Notes under the pieces: generated by a model
Databases searched by the model: none
What the model was told of the DNA's origin: nothing
What the model saw: the letters and a program-made list of their open reading frames with translations, nothing else
DNA from: JBHHZM01 sp046758065
GTDB lineage: Bacteria; Pseudomonadota; Alphaproteobacteria; JAAXGF01
DNA length: 27,732 bases
Direction of reading: 5' to 3'
Assembly: GCA_046758065.1 (NCBI GenBank)
Contig: JBHHZM010000028.1
Location: 1-27,732 of the forward strand
Part shown: in pieces, positions 6,386 through 13,477 of the stretch
Position numbering within the stretch: the stretch's first letter is position 1
Layout of the letters: the number at the start of each line of letters is the position of its first letter
Made by a program: the position numbers and the translations under genes

Positions 6386-8167
6386 ATGGTCGAAGAGCGT
6401 GTTAAACGGAGACTCGCGGCCATTCTCACCGCTGACGTGGTCGGCTATAGCCGCCTTATGGGTAACGACGAGGCGGGAACGCTGGCCGCGCTCAAGGCGC
6501 ATCGCGCCGACTTGTTCGATCCCACCGTCGCCGCGCACAATGGTCGTATCGTCAAATTAATGGGTGACGGAACCCTGGTCGAGTTCGCCAGTGTGGTGGA
6601 CGCGGTCCAATGCGCCGAAGCGCTCCAGCGGGAGATGGCCGAACGCAACGCGGATGTCCCCGAAGACCGCAGGATCGAACTTCGTATCGGCATCAATCTG
6701 GGCGATGTGATCCTGGATGGTGACGACATCTACGGCGACGGCGTAAATGTCGCCGCGCGGTTGGAGGCTCTGGCCGAGCCCGGTGGCATCTGCATTTCGG
6801 GAACGGTACACGACGCTATTGGAAACAAGCTGGCGGTTGGTTTCGAGTTTATCGGCGAGCAGACAGTCAAAAATATTGCGAAACCGGTGCGTGCCTATCA
6901 GGTTCCCGGGCGCGGCGAAACTCCCGGCGCGCGAGCAGCTGGCGGAGATGCGGTATCCGCACTACAGCGACCGGATAAGCCGCTGCTCGCCGTCAAGCCG
7001 TTCGACAATGTCGGCGCCGATGCCAAAGTGGATGAATTCGCGGATGGCATTTCCACCGGGATCGTTGTCGCGCTGAACAGACTGCCTGGATTAACCCTCA
7101 TTAATGACGAATCCCCCTCTATGCACAGGTCGAGAAAATTGACGGTCCAAGAGCTGGGCCGACAGTTCGATGTTCGCTACGTCCTCAAGGGCAGCCTGCG
7201 CAAACTCGGTGACAGAGTTCGTGTGACCGCCGAGCTTTTGGAGGTGCCGACGGGCCAGTATCTCTGGGCGGAGCATTTCGACCGGGATTTTGGCGATCTT
7301 GCCATCCTGTTCGACGTCCAGGATGAAATCACCCAGGAGATCGTCACCGCCTTGGACGTGAAACTGCTCGGCGGCGAAGCAGTCCGTATCGTTCGCAGCG
7401 CGCTTCGAAACCCGGCCGCTCTCGATAGCTATTTTAACGGCGAGCTATTGCTCTGGAATTCAACGACCAGTCTCGAACTTCGTGAGGCACAGCGTCTATT
7501 CGAGGAAACCATTCACCTCGAGCCAACGTCCTCCGTGGGATACGCTTCGGCGGCGTTGGCTTATTGGGCGGAGGCGCTATCCGGGCAAAGCGATAGGACA
7601 TCGCGGTCTCTGGATCGCGCGACAGAACGGGCGCAAGAAGCAATCAGTCTGGGTGACGTAACTGGTTACCCGCATCTGGTTCTGGCGCAAGTCCATTTGA
7701 GCCGGCGGGAGTATGATGAAGCGAGCGCGGAGGCTGATCGTGCCGTTTCCGCCCGGCCAAGTTGTCCGGCTTCCTATTCGCTCAAGGCCAGTGTCTTGAA
7801 CTATCTGGGGCGTCCGAGCGAGGCCGTCGAACACGCCCAGTTTGCCGTACGATTAACGCCCGTCCATCCGCCAATGAACCCAGCCATACTTGCCAGTGCA
7901 TTCTACGGTTCCGAACGCCATGAGGAGGCCATTGCGGCGGCTAAAGCAGCGATCGAACTCGACCAACGCAATGTGGACCCATATCTTGTTCTGGCAGCGT
8001 CCAGTGTCGTCCTGGGTCACAGTGAAGAGGCTCGCCGAGCGGCTCGGAACGTACTCAAGCTACAGCCGGATTTCAGTCTGGCGGCATTCGCGGAATCGCA
8101 GCCATACAAGGACCAGAAGCATTTGGATCGTTTGTTGGACCAGCTGAAGATAGCTGGGCTTGAATAG
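6386..8167 (+). CDS. Class III adenylate cyclase with TolB-like and TPR regions
   Basis: This 593-residue protein makes cyclic AMP from ATP. Residues of about 8-175 are a class III cyclase catalytic domain: metal aspartates D17 (LTADVVGYSRLM) and D61 (MGDGTLVEF), transition-state residues N121 and R125 (NVAARLEAL), and the ATP-selecting pair K57 and D114 (DIYGDGVN). Residues of about 205-330 resemble the TolB/FlgO-like domain often found in such proteins (PLLAVKPFDNVG, ADGISTGIVVAL, VRYVLKGSLRK, LWAEHFDRDF). The rest, about 345-590, is TPR-like helical repeats. No membrane segment is visible. ATG at 6386 has GGAG eight bases upstream. This layout is common in Rhizobiales and relatives, often in many copies. 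GC content is about 50% in the line counted, far below the flanks. Confidence 0.92.
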   Translation: MVEERVKRRLAAILTADVVGYSRLMGNDEAGTLAALKAHRADLFDPTVAAHNGRIVKLMGDGTLVEFASVVDAVQCAEALQREMAERNADVPEDRRIELRIGINLGDVILDGDDIYGDGVNVAARLEALAEPGGICISGTVHDAIGNKLAVGFEFIGEQTVKNIAKPVRAYQVPGRGETPGARAAGGDAVSALQRPDKPLLAVKPFDNVGADAKVDEFADGISTGIVVALNRLPGLTLINDESPSMHRSRKLTVQELGRQFDVRYVLKGSLRKLGDRVRVTAELLEVPTGQYLWAEHFDRDFGDLAILFDVQDEITQEIVTALDVKLLGGEAVRIVRSALRNPAALDSYFNGELLLWNSTTSLELREAQRLFEETIHLEPTSSVGYASAALAYWAEALSGQSDRTSRSLDRATERAQEAISLGDVTGYPHLVLAQVHLSRREYDEASAEADRAVSARPSCPASYSLKASVLNYLGRPSEAVEHAQFAVRLTPVHPPMNPAILASAFYGSERHEEAIAAAKAAIELDQRNVDPYLVLAASSVVLGHSEEARRAARNVLKLQPDFSLAAFAESQPYKDQKHLDRLLDQLKIAGLE

Positions 8168-8373
8168 GCTTGTTGCCCGTCATCGGGGAACGTATCCAAC
8201 GTCGCCTCTTGGCTAAAAAGTGAAGTCGGAGCCACGTAGCCGGGACGACCGCTCCACCCCCGGAAGCCGACATTTCGGCTCGGAACTTTTGCCTGGCGCC
8301 CAAGCCCGGGTTTCTCACCACGGTCGTGATGGCGCCTGGAAGGGACTTTCCTCGCGGGCCGGGCAGCCAAACC

Positions 8374-8567
8374 CTGAGTGTCCGGCCCGAAATGAATTGT
8401 TTGTTTTCAGTCGCTTATGGAATGTCGGGCCGCCTCATGTCATTCCCGCGGAAGCGGGAATCCATGCAAGCGTCTGGACTCCCGCTTTCGCGGGAGTGAC
8501 ATAGTGGTGCTGGTGACACAGGATTTCCCGTTTCAAATCAAGCACCTGTTTCGGGCCGGACACTGAG
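8374..8567. mobile_element. 194-bp element with 19-bp terminal inverted repeats (MITE-like)
   Basis: The left end (8374-8392) and the reverse complement of the right end (8549-8567) agree at 18 of 19 bases, sharing the core AGTGTCCGGCCCGAAA apart from one outer position. No transposase lies inside, and no target duplication is evident. A strong palindromic repeat (8437-8502) is nested within. The structure suggests a small non-autonomous element, or an inverted-repeat pair that has captured a dispersed palindrome. Confidence 0.5.
8437..8502. repeat. Dispersed palindromic repeat (REP-like)
   Basis: Two 23-base arms (8437-8459 and 8480-8502) are complementary at 21 positions around a 20-base centre. 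Each arm carries TCATTCCCGC-type sequence followed by AAGCGGGA. This unit, with its translated PAEAGIH signature, is dispersed in many proteobacterial genomes between genes. Here it lies between two convergent genes and could help end transcription in both directions. Confidence 0.8.
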
Positions 8568-8599
8568 CAACAAGACTGCGAAACCCTGTCGGTTCCCGG

Positions 8600-9856
8600 T
8601 CAGGCCGCCGAGCGCCGCGGGCGTCGCGAACGCCAGCGCCGGGAGCTGGTTTTCCGGGCCGCGGGCGGGCCGCCCCTGACCGCTCCGGCATCGTTGGCGA
8701 TCCCGGCGGCGTGGTAGGGATGGCTGTCGAGGACCGGTACCGTCCGGCGGATGGTCTTCTCGATGTCGCGCAGGTAGGCCCGCTCATCGCGGTCGCAGAA
8801 TGACAGCGCGACGCCCGACGCCCCGGCCCGCGCTGTCCGGCCGATGCGGTGAACGTAGCTTTCCGGATCGTTGGGCAGGTCGAAGTTGATGACGTGGGTG
8901 ACGTCGTCGACGTCGATGCCGCGGGCCGCGATGTCGGTCGCCACCAGGGCGCGGATCCGACCCGAGCGAAAGTCCCGCAGGGCCCGCTCCCGATGGTTCT
9001 GGGACTTGTTGCCGTGGATGGCGCCGGTGCGGATGCCGCGCTGGTCCAGATGCCGAGCGACCTTGTCGGCGCCGTGCTTGGTGCGGGTGAAGATCAGCAC
9101 CCGTTCGATGCCCCGGTCGGCCAGCAGGTCGCCGAGCAGCGCCCGTTTCTTCTCCTTGGCCACGAACAGCACCTTCTGGTCGACCCGTTCGACGGTCGTC
9201 GCCGTGGGCGCGACCTCGACCCGGACGGGGTCCCTGAGCAGACTGCCGGCCAGGCCCTGGACGGCGCGCGGCATGGTGGCCGAGAACAGCGCCGTCTGGT
9301 GGCGGCCGCCCAGCCTGGCGGTGATCTTCCTGACGTCGTTGATGAAGCCCATGTCGAGCATCCGGTCGGCCTCGTCGAGCACGAAGATCTCGACGAGATC
9401 GAGCCGCACCTTGCGCTGGTTCATCAGGTCGAGCAGCCGTCCCGGCGTGGCGACCAGCACGTCGACGCCCCGGTCGAGGGCCCGGATCTGGTTGTGGATC
9501 GAGACCCCGCCGTAGACCGCCGCGTGGCGGAGCCGCAGGTGGCGGCCGTAGGCGCGCAGGCTGTCGCTGATCTGGCCCGCGAGCTCGCGCGTCGGCGCCA
9601 GGATCAAGGCGCGCGGCCGGCCGCGTTGGGGTTGGCGATGATGGGGTTGGCCGGTCTGCCCGGCCAGACGGTGCAGCAGGGGCAGCGCGAAGGCGGCCGT
9701 CTTGCCGGTGCCGGTCTGGGCGACGCCCAGCAGGTCGCGCCCCTCGAGCAGCGGCGGGATGGCCTTGCCCTGGATGGGGGTGGGGGTGGTGTAGCCTTCG
9801 TCCGCGATGGCGCGAAGGAGGGGCTGGGCCAGTTTCAGGCCCGTAAAATCAGTCAT
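8600..9856 (-). CDS. rhlE: DEAD-box ATP-dependent RNA helicase, RhlE type
   Basis: This 418-residue cytoplasmic helicase unwinds short RNA duplexes and usually helps ribosome assembly and RNA turnover. The motifs appear in order: Q motif with TPTPIQ (24-29), Walker A AQTGTGKT (46-53), PTREL (88-92), GG and TPGR (137-140), DEAD (161-164), SAT (192-194), then in the second RecA domain IFTRTK, ATDIAARGID and HRIGRTARAG. The last 50 or so residues form an arginine-rich, low-complexity tail (SSRRWRSRRPRR), typical of RNA-binding extensions. ATG at 9854-9856 begins MTDFTGLKLAQPLL, as in relatives. The upstream leader is long and structured, which suggests temperature- or RNA-dependent control. RhlE is the closest named family; other paralogues cannot be excluded. 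Confidence 0.92.
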   Translation of the reverse strand: MTDFTGLKLAQPLLRAIADEGYTTPTPIQGKAIPPLLEGRDLLGVAQTGTGKTAAFALPLLHRLAGQTGQPHHRQPQRGRPRALILAPTRELAGQISDSLRAYGRHLRLRHAAVYGGVSIHNQIRALDRGVDVLVATPGRLLDLMNQRKVRLDLVEIFVLDEADRMLDMGFINDVRKITARLGGRHQTALFSATMPRAVQGLAGSLLRDPVRVEVAPTATTVERVDQKVLFVAKEKKRALLGDLLADRGIERVLIFTRTKHGADKVARHLDQRGIRTGAIHGNKSQNHRERALRDFRSGRIRALVATDIAARGIDVDDVTHVINFDLPNDPESYVHRIGRTARAGASGVALSFCDRDERAYLRDIEKTIRRTVPVLDSHPYHAAGIANDAGAVRGGPPAARKTSSRRWRSRRPRRSAA

Positions 9857-10185
9857 GTTGTTCCGTTTCTTTGTCGATCAATAGCCGTACCCGCGAAGCG
9901 GGACGGCGGGCGTACAAACACAATGCAAGCATTGCCGACGCGGCCTGCCGGTGACGGAGGCCCGTCTAACGAAACGCCCACTATGTCGGAAAGAAACGAG
10001 GCCGGCGTGGCCGGCGAGCGATCGGAATTCAAACGTGAAGGGGGTGTCGCTGGTGGGGATATGGCGCTTCCGCCTATGAAATGTCAAGGCATTCCGCGTC
10101 ACGGCCGGTCACAGGAACCGATCGCAGGCCCGTTGGGGGCGCCTCGCAAGGTCGCGGCGACGGCGTCGCGACGGCCCGCGCCCGG
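9857..10185. other. Intergenic region containing the rhlE promoter and structured leader
   Basis: These 329 bases lie between the UbiB-like kinase stop and rhlE. On the minus strand they hold a promoter (10059-10087) and a predicted untranslated leader of about 195 bases with at least three stems: one at about 9887-9908 (CCCGC/GCGGG extended by CCGT/ACGG with a bulge), one at about 9921-9934 (CAATGC/GCATTG), and one at about 9942-9962 (GGCCT/AGGCC). A 74-codon frame at 9878-10102 begins upstream of the predicted start point and is not accepted as a gene. Confidence 0.6.
10059..10087 (-). promoter_or_regulatory. Predicted rhlE promoter
   Basis: A consensus -35 TTGACA (10082-10087) and CCATAT (10059-10064) are separated by 17 bases on the minus strand. 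CCATAT differs by one base from CTATAT, the -10 reported as typical for alphaproteobacterial housekeeping promoters. Transcription would begin near 10052. Confidence 0.55.
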
Positions 10186-11532
10186 CTATTCGGGCATGGC
10201 GACGCCGGCCTTTGCGAGCGCGGCGCGCTGGCGGCGGGCGAGGCGCGCGGCGTCGAAGTCGGCGATCAGCGCCTCGAACAGGCGGTGCCAGTTGATCTCG
10301 GCCTTGAGGTGCATGAACACCGAGCCCAGCCCGATCGCGGCGCGGTCCATGTAGACGAACTCGCGCGGCACGCTCACCCCGCCGAGCTCGCGCAGGCGGC
10401 GGTGCACCCGGGCGGCGACGTGCGCGCCGTAAACCCCGCCGCCCTCCTGGATCTGCCGGTCGCGGTCTTCGAGTAGCGGGGCGTAGATGAAGCGGGCCCA
10501 GAGCTGCAGGGTGTCGAACACCTCGGCGGAGAGCCCGGTGAAGCCCCAGGTCTCGTAGGCGTGCACCGCGAGGTCGCGGTCGTCGTTCTGGAGCGCGCGG
10601 TAGAGGTCGATGACGCCGGCGACGAACTTGGGCTGAAAAATGCGGATACAGCCGAAGTCGAGCAGGTTGACCGAACAGTCGGGCCGCACCGTGTAGTTGC
10701 CGAGGTGCGGGTCGCCGTGGATCACGCCGCAGTCGTAAAGCGGCACGTACCAGGCGCGGAACATGTTGTGGGCGAGACGGTTGCGCGCCGCGCGGTCGCG
10801 CCCGGTCCAGCGCATCAGCGGCTCGCCGTCGAGCCAGCTCATGGTCAGCAGCCGGCGGGTCGAGAGCTCGGGGACCGGCTCGGGCACGAAGACGCGGGCC
10901 TGGTTGCGCAGCATGTGGCGGTAGAGCCGCATGTGCCGGCGTTCGAGCTCGTAGTCGAGCTCCTCGCGCAGCCGGGCGGCGATCTCGGCCTGGATGTGGC
11001 GGGTGTCGATCGCCCGGTCGTAGCGCCGGTAGACCGCGAAGATCAGCCTGAGCTGGGCGAGATCGGCCTCGACTGCCGAAGCCATGTCGGGATACTGGAG
11101 CTTGCAGGCCAGCCGCGTCCCGTCGTGCGCGACCGCTCGGTGGACTTGGCCGAGCGACGCCGCGGCCGCCGCTTCGCGCTCAAAGTCGCGGAACTTCCGT
11201 CGCCAGTCGGGGCCGAGCTCGCTGGTCATGCGCCGCTTGACGAACGGCCAGCCCATCGGCGGCGCGTTCGACTGAAGCTGCGCGAGCTCGGCGATGTATT
11301 CGTCGGGCATGGCGTCGGGGATGGTGGCGAGGAGCTGCGCCACCTTCATCAGCGGACCCTTGAGGCCGCCCAGCGCTTCACCGAGATCGGCGGCGTTGCG
11401 ATCGCGGTCGAACGGGACGCCGAGCAGGCGTCCGGCGCCGAAGCGCGCCGCGATGCCGCCGACCGAGGCGCCGACCCGGGCGTAGCGCCGCACCCGGCCG
11501 GGAAAGGTGCTGTCGCTGTCGCCGCGCGCCAT
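10186..11532 (-). CDS. AarF/UbiB-family (ABC1) atypical kinase
   Basis: This 448-residue protein belongs to the ABC1/UbiB kinase-like family, whose members bind ATP and support ubiquinone synthesis or other lipid processes at membranes. The motifs are visible: a K63-V-A-Q66 version of the KxGQ motif (LKGPLMKVAQLLAT), the alanine-rich nucleotide loop AAAAASLGQVHRA (121-133), the VAIK-type lysine K144 (LACKLQYP), the catalytic HGDPHLGNY loop, and the metal-binding LLDFGCIR. It lacks the two C-terminal membrane helices of E. coli UbiB, and it is not beside other ubi genes, so ubiB is not assigned. It starts six bases after the pepF stop and is probably cotranscribed with it. Confidence 0.88.
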   Translation of the reverse strand: MARGDSDSTFPGRVRRYARVGASVGGIAARFGAGRLLGVPFDRDRNAADLGEALGGLKGPLMKVAQLLATIPDAMPDEYIAELAQLQSNAPPMGWPFVKRRMTSELGPDWRRKFRDFEREAAAAASLGQVHRAVAHDGTRLACKLQYPDMASAVEADLAQLRLIFAVYRRYDRAIDTRHIQAEIAARLREELDYELERRHMRLYRHMLRNQARVFVPEPVPELSTRRLLTMSWLDGEPLMRWTGRDRAARNRLAHNMFRAWYVPLYDCGVIHGDPHLGNYTVRPDCSVNLLDFGCIRIFQPKFVAGVIDLYRALQNDDRDLAVHAYETWGFTGLSAEVFDTLQLWARFIYAPLLEDRDRQIQEGGGVYGAHVAARVHRRLRELGGVSVPREFVYMDRAAIGLGSVFMHLKAEINWHRLFEALIADFDAARLARRQRAALAKAGVAMPE

Positions 11533-11538
11533 GACGCC

Positions 11539-13374
11539 TCAGACGGCGTCGTCGAGTTGGTCGATGAAGCCGGCGATGACGCCGAGCCCCTTGTGCCAGA
11601 ACGCCGGGTCGGAGGCGTCGAGACCGAAGGGCGCGAGCAGTTCCCGGTGTCGCAGCGTGCCGCCGGCGCGCAGCATGGCGAAGTACTTGTCCTGAAACCC
11701 CGCCGCCGTCTCCTGGTAGACCGCGTAGAGCGAGTTCACCAAGCAGTCGCCGAAGGCGTAGGCGTAGACGTAGAACGGCGAATGGATGAAGTGCGGGATG
11801 TAGGTCCAGTAGTGGCGGTACTCGTCGTCGAAACGGATCGCCGGACCCAGGCTTTCGCTCTGGACCGCGAGCCAGATCTCGCCGATCCGTTCGGGCGTGA
11901 GCTCGCCGCCGCGGCGCTCGTCGTGCAGCAGCCGCTCGAACTCGCAGAAGGCGATCTGGCGCACCACCGTGTTGAGCATGTCCTCGACCTTGTTCGCCAG
12001 CATGGCGCGCCGTTTGCCGGCGGCGTCCTCGGCTTCGAGCATGGCGCGGAAGGTGAGCTGCTCGCCGAACACCGAGGCGGTCTCGGCGAGGGTCAGCGGC
12101 GTATCCGCCATCAGCGCGCCCTGGTCGGCGGCAAGAAGCTGATGCACGCCGTGGCCGAGCTCGTGCGCCAGCGTCATCACGTCGCGTACCCTGCCCTGGT
12201 AGTTGAGCAGCAGGTAGGGATGCGCGCTCGGCACCGTGGGGTGGGCGAAGGCGCCCGGCGACTTGCCCGGCCGCACCCCGGCGTCGATCCAGGCGTTGGC
12301 GAAGAAGCGCGCGCCGAGCGCCGCCATCTCGGGCGCGAAGGCGCGGTAGGCCGCAAGCACGGTGTCGCGCGCCTCATCCCAGGGGATCGCCCGGTCGTCC
12401 TCGTCGGGCAGCGGCGCGTTGCGGTCCCAGTAATCGAGCGCCTCGACCCCGAACCAGCGCGCCTTGATGCGGTAGTAACGGTGTGATAGCTTCGGGTAGG
12501 CGTCGCGCACCGCAGCGATGAGGGCGTCGACCACCGCGTCCTCGACGTGGTTGGAGAGATTGCGCGCCGAGATCGGCCGCTCGAATTTGCGCCACCGGTC
12601 CTCGATCTCCTTTTCCTTGACCAGCGTGTTGGTGACGAGCGCGAAGAGGCGCTGGTTCTCGCCGAACACCTTGCCCAGCGCCTTGGCCGCGCGGCGGCGC
12701 TTGTCGCCGTCCGGGCTCGACAGGAGATGCAGCGCCTCGGCGCTGGTCAGTTCCTTGCCCTCGATCGGAAAGCGCAGCGAATCGACGGTTTCGTCGAACA
12801 GCCGGATCCAGGCGGCGCGCCCGGCGACCGATTTTTCGTGCAGCAAGCGCTCGATCTCCTGCGAAAGCTGATGCGGCCGGAAGGCGCGCCGGTCGCGCAC
12901 CCAGGGAGCGTAGCGCGCCGCTTCGGGCGCCGTCATCTTTTCGGCGAGCGCGTCGTCGTCGAGACGGTTGAGCTCGAGCGTGAAGAACAGCACCTGCGCC
13001 GAGATGTCGGTGACCTGCTCGTGCATGGTCTGGTAGAAACGTCCGACTTCCGGATCGTCCATGGCGCCGGCGTGCAGCAGCCCAGCGTAGCTCATGATAC
13101 GGCCGAGGATCTCGTCGATGGCCTCGTATTCGGCGATCGCCTCGCCGAAGGTCGAACCGTCGATCTCGCCGAGACGGTCGGCGTAGCGCTTCGCGAACGC
13201 CTCGGCGGAGGCGCGCGCGGCGGCGAGGTCCTGAGCCAGTTCGGGCGCCTCGGGCGCGGGATAGAGATCGGCGAGGTTCCATTCGGGCAGCGTTCCGAGG
13301 TCTTCGTCGCCGGCTCGGGCGGGTGTGGCGGTCATGTCTTCTCGGCTCCGCTTGGTTCTGGGGGCAGGATTCAC
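11539..13374 (-). CDS. pepF: Oligoendopeptidase F family metallopeptidase (M3)
   Basis: This 611-residue cytoplasmic zinc peptidase cleaves short peptides. The N-terminal part begins after a short leader with PEWNLADLYP, as PepF proteins do, and is followed by the all-helical M3 domain. The zinc site HELGHGVH lies at about residue 400, with the third ligand expected in the LAETASVFGE segment about 25 residues later. The C-terminal stretch HSPFYVYAYAFGDCLVNSLY is conserved in the family. Two starts are possible: ATG at 13374, with AGGGA five bases upstream, or ATG at 13335 (MTATPARAG), which has only a weak site; the first 13 residues look non-conserved. The downstream UbiB-like kinase gene is six bases away. 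Its divergent neighbour is the acyl-CoA synthetase gene. Confidence 0.92.
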   Translation of the reverse strand: MNPAPRTKRSREDMTATPARAGDEDLGTLPEWNLADLYPAPEAPELAQDLAAARASAEAFAKRYADRLGEIDGSTFGEAIAEYEAIDEILGRIMSYAGLLHAGAMDDPEVGRFYQTMHEQVTDISAQVLFFTLELNRLDDDALAEKMTAPEAARYAPWVRDRRAFRPHQLSQEIERLLHEKSVAGRAAWIRLFDETVDSLRFPIEGKELTSAEALHLLSSPDGDKRRRAAKALGKVFGENQRLFALVTNTLVKEKEIEDRWRKFERPISARNLSNHVEDAVVDALIAAVRDAYPKLSHRYYRIKARWFGVEALDYWDRNAPLPDEDDRAIPWDEARDTVLAAYRAFAPEMAALGARFFANAWIDAGVRPGKSPGAFAHPTVPSAHPYLLLNYQGRVRDVMTLAHELGHGVHQLLAADQGALMADTPLTLAETASVFGEQLTFRAMLEAEDAAGKRRAMLANKVEDMLNTVVRQIAFCEFERLLHDERRGGELTPERIGEIWLAVQSESLGPAIRFDDEYRHYWTYIPHFIHSPFYVYAYAFGDCLVNSLYAVYQETAAGFQDKYFAMLRAGGTLRHRELLAPFGLDASDPAFWHKGLGVIAGFIDQLDDAV

Positions 13375-13415
13375 GTCCCTGTGGATCGGCGGACGACGCC
13401 GCCAGGTTTGTGTGC

Positions 13416-13444
13416 TTGGGCAACGGTCCGACAGTGTCTAATAT
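13416..13444 (+). promoter_or_regulatory. Predicted promoter of the acyl-CoA synthetase gene
   Basis: TTGGGC (13416-13421) and TAATAT (13439-13444) are exactly 17 bases apart, and the -10 end lies 33 bases before the ATG. The Shine-Dalgarno GGGGAG follows at the expected place. Confidence 0.6.
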
Positions 13445-13477
13445 CGCCATCGAAGTAAACAAGGGGAGTTCGCCCGC

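Larger units (their letters stand above)
8168..8599. other. Repeat-rich intergenic region after adenylate cyclase
   Basis: These 432 bases separate two convergent genes. They hold a perfect 6-bp hairpin (8265-8270 with 8275-8280), a GGCGCC pair enclosing a smaller stem near 8287-8336, and the inverted-repeat element at 8374-8567. An open frame crossing the region (8220-8504) reads through the palindrome and ends in a VIPAEAGIH...PAFAGVT-type peptide, a well-known artefact of this repeat type. No gene is supported. Confidence 0.7.

Noticed and set aside
8220..8504. 94-codon frame ending in a PAEAGIH...PAFAGVT-like peptide
   Set aside because: The conserved part is the translation of a dispersed palindromic repeat, a known annotation artefact.
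9878..10102. 74-codon frame on the minus strand upstream of rhlE
   Set aside because: It begins upstream of the predicted rhlE transcription start and runs through the hairpins of the leader. It has no recognised motif and its C-terminal half is low-complexity. Conservation analysis could reopen it.
10561..12486. 641-codon open frame on the plus strand
   Set aside because: It is opposite pepF and the UbiB-like kinase, both with clear motifs. High GC in third positions creates such antisense frames; the translation is repetitive in Arg, Val, Asp and His with no family pattern.
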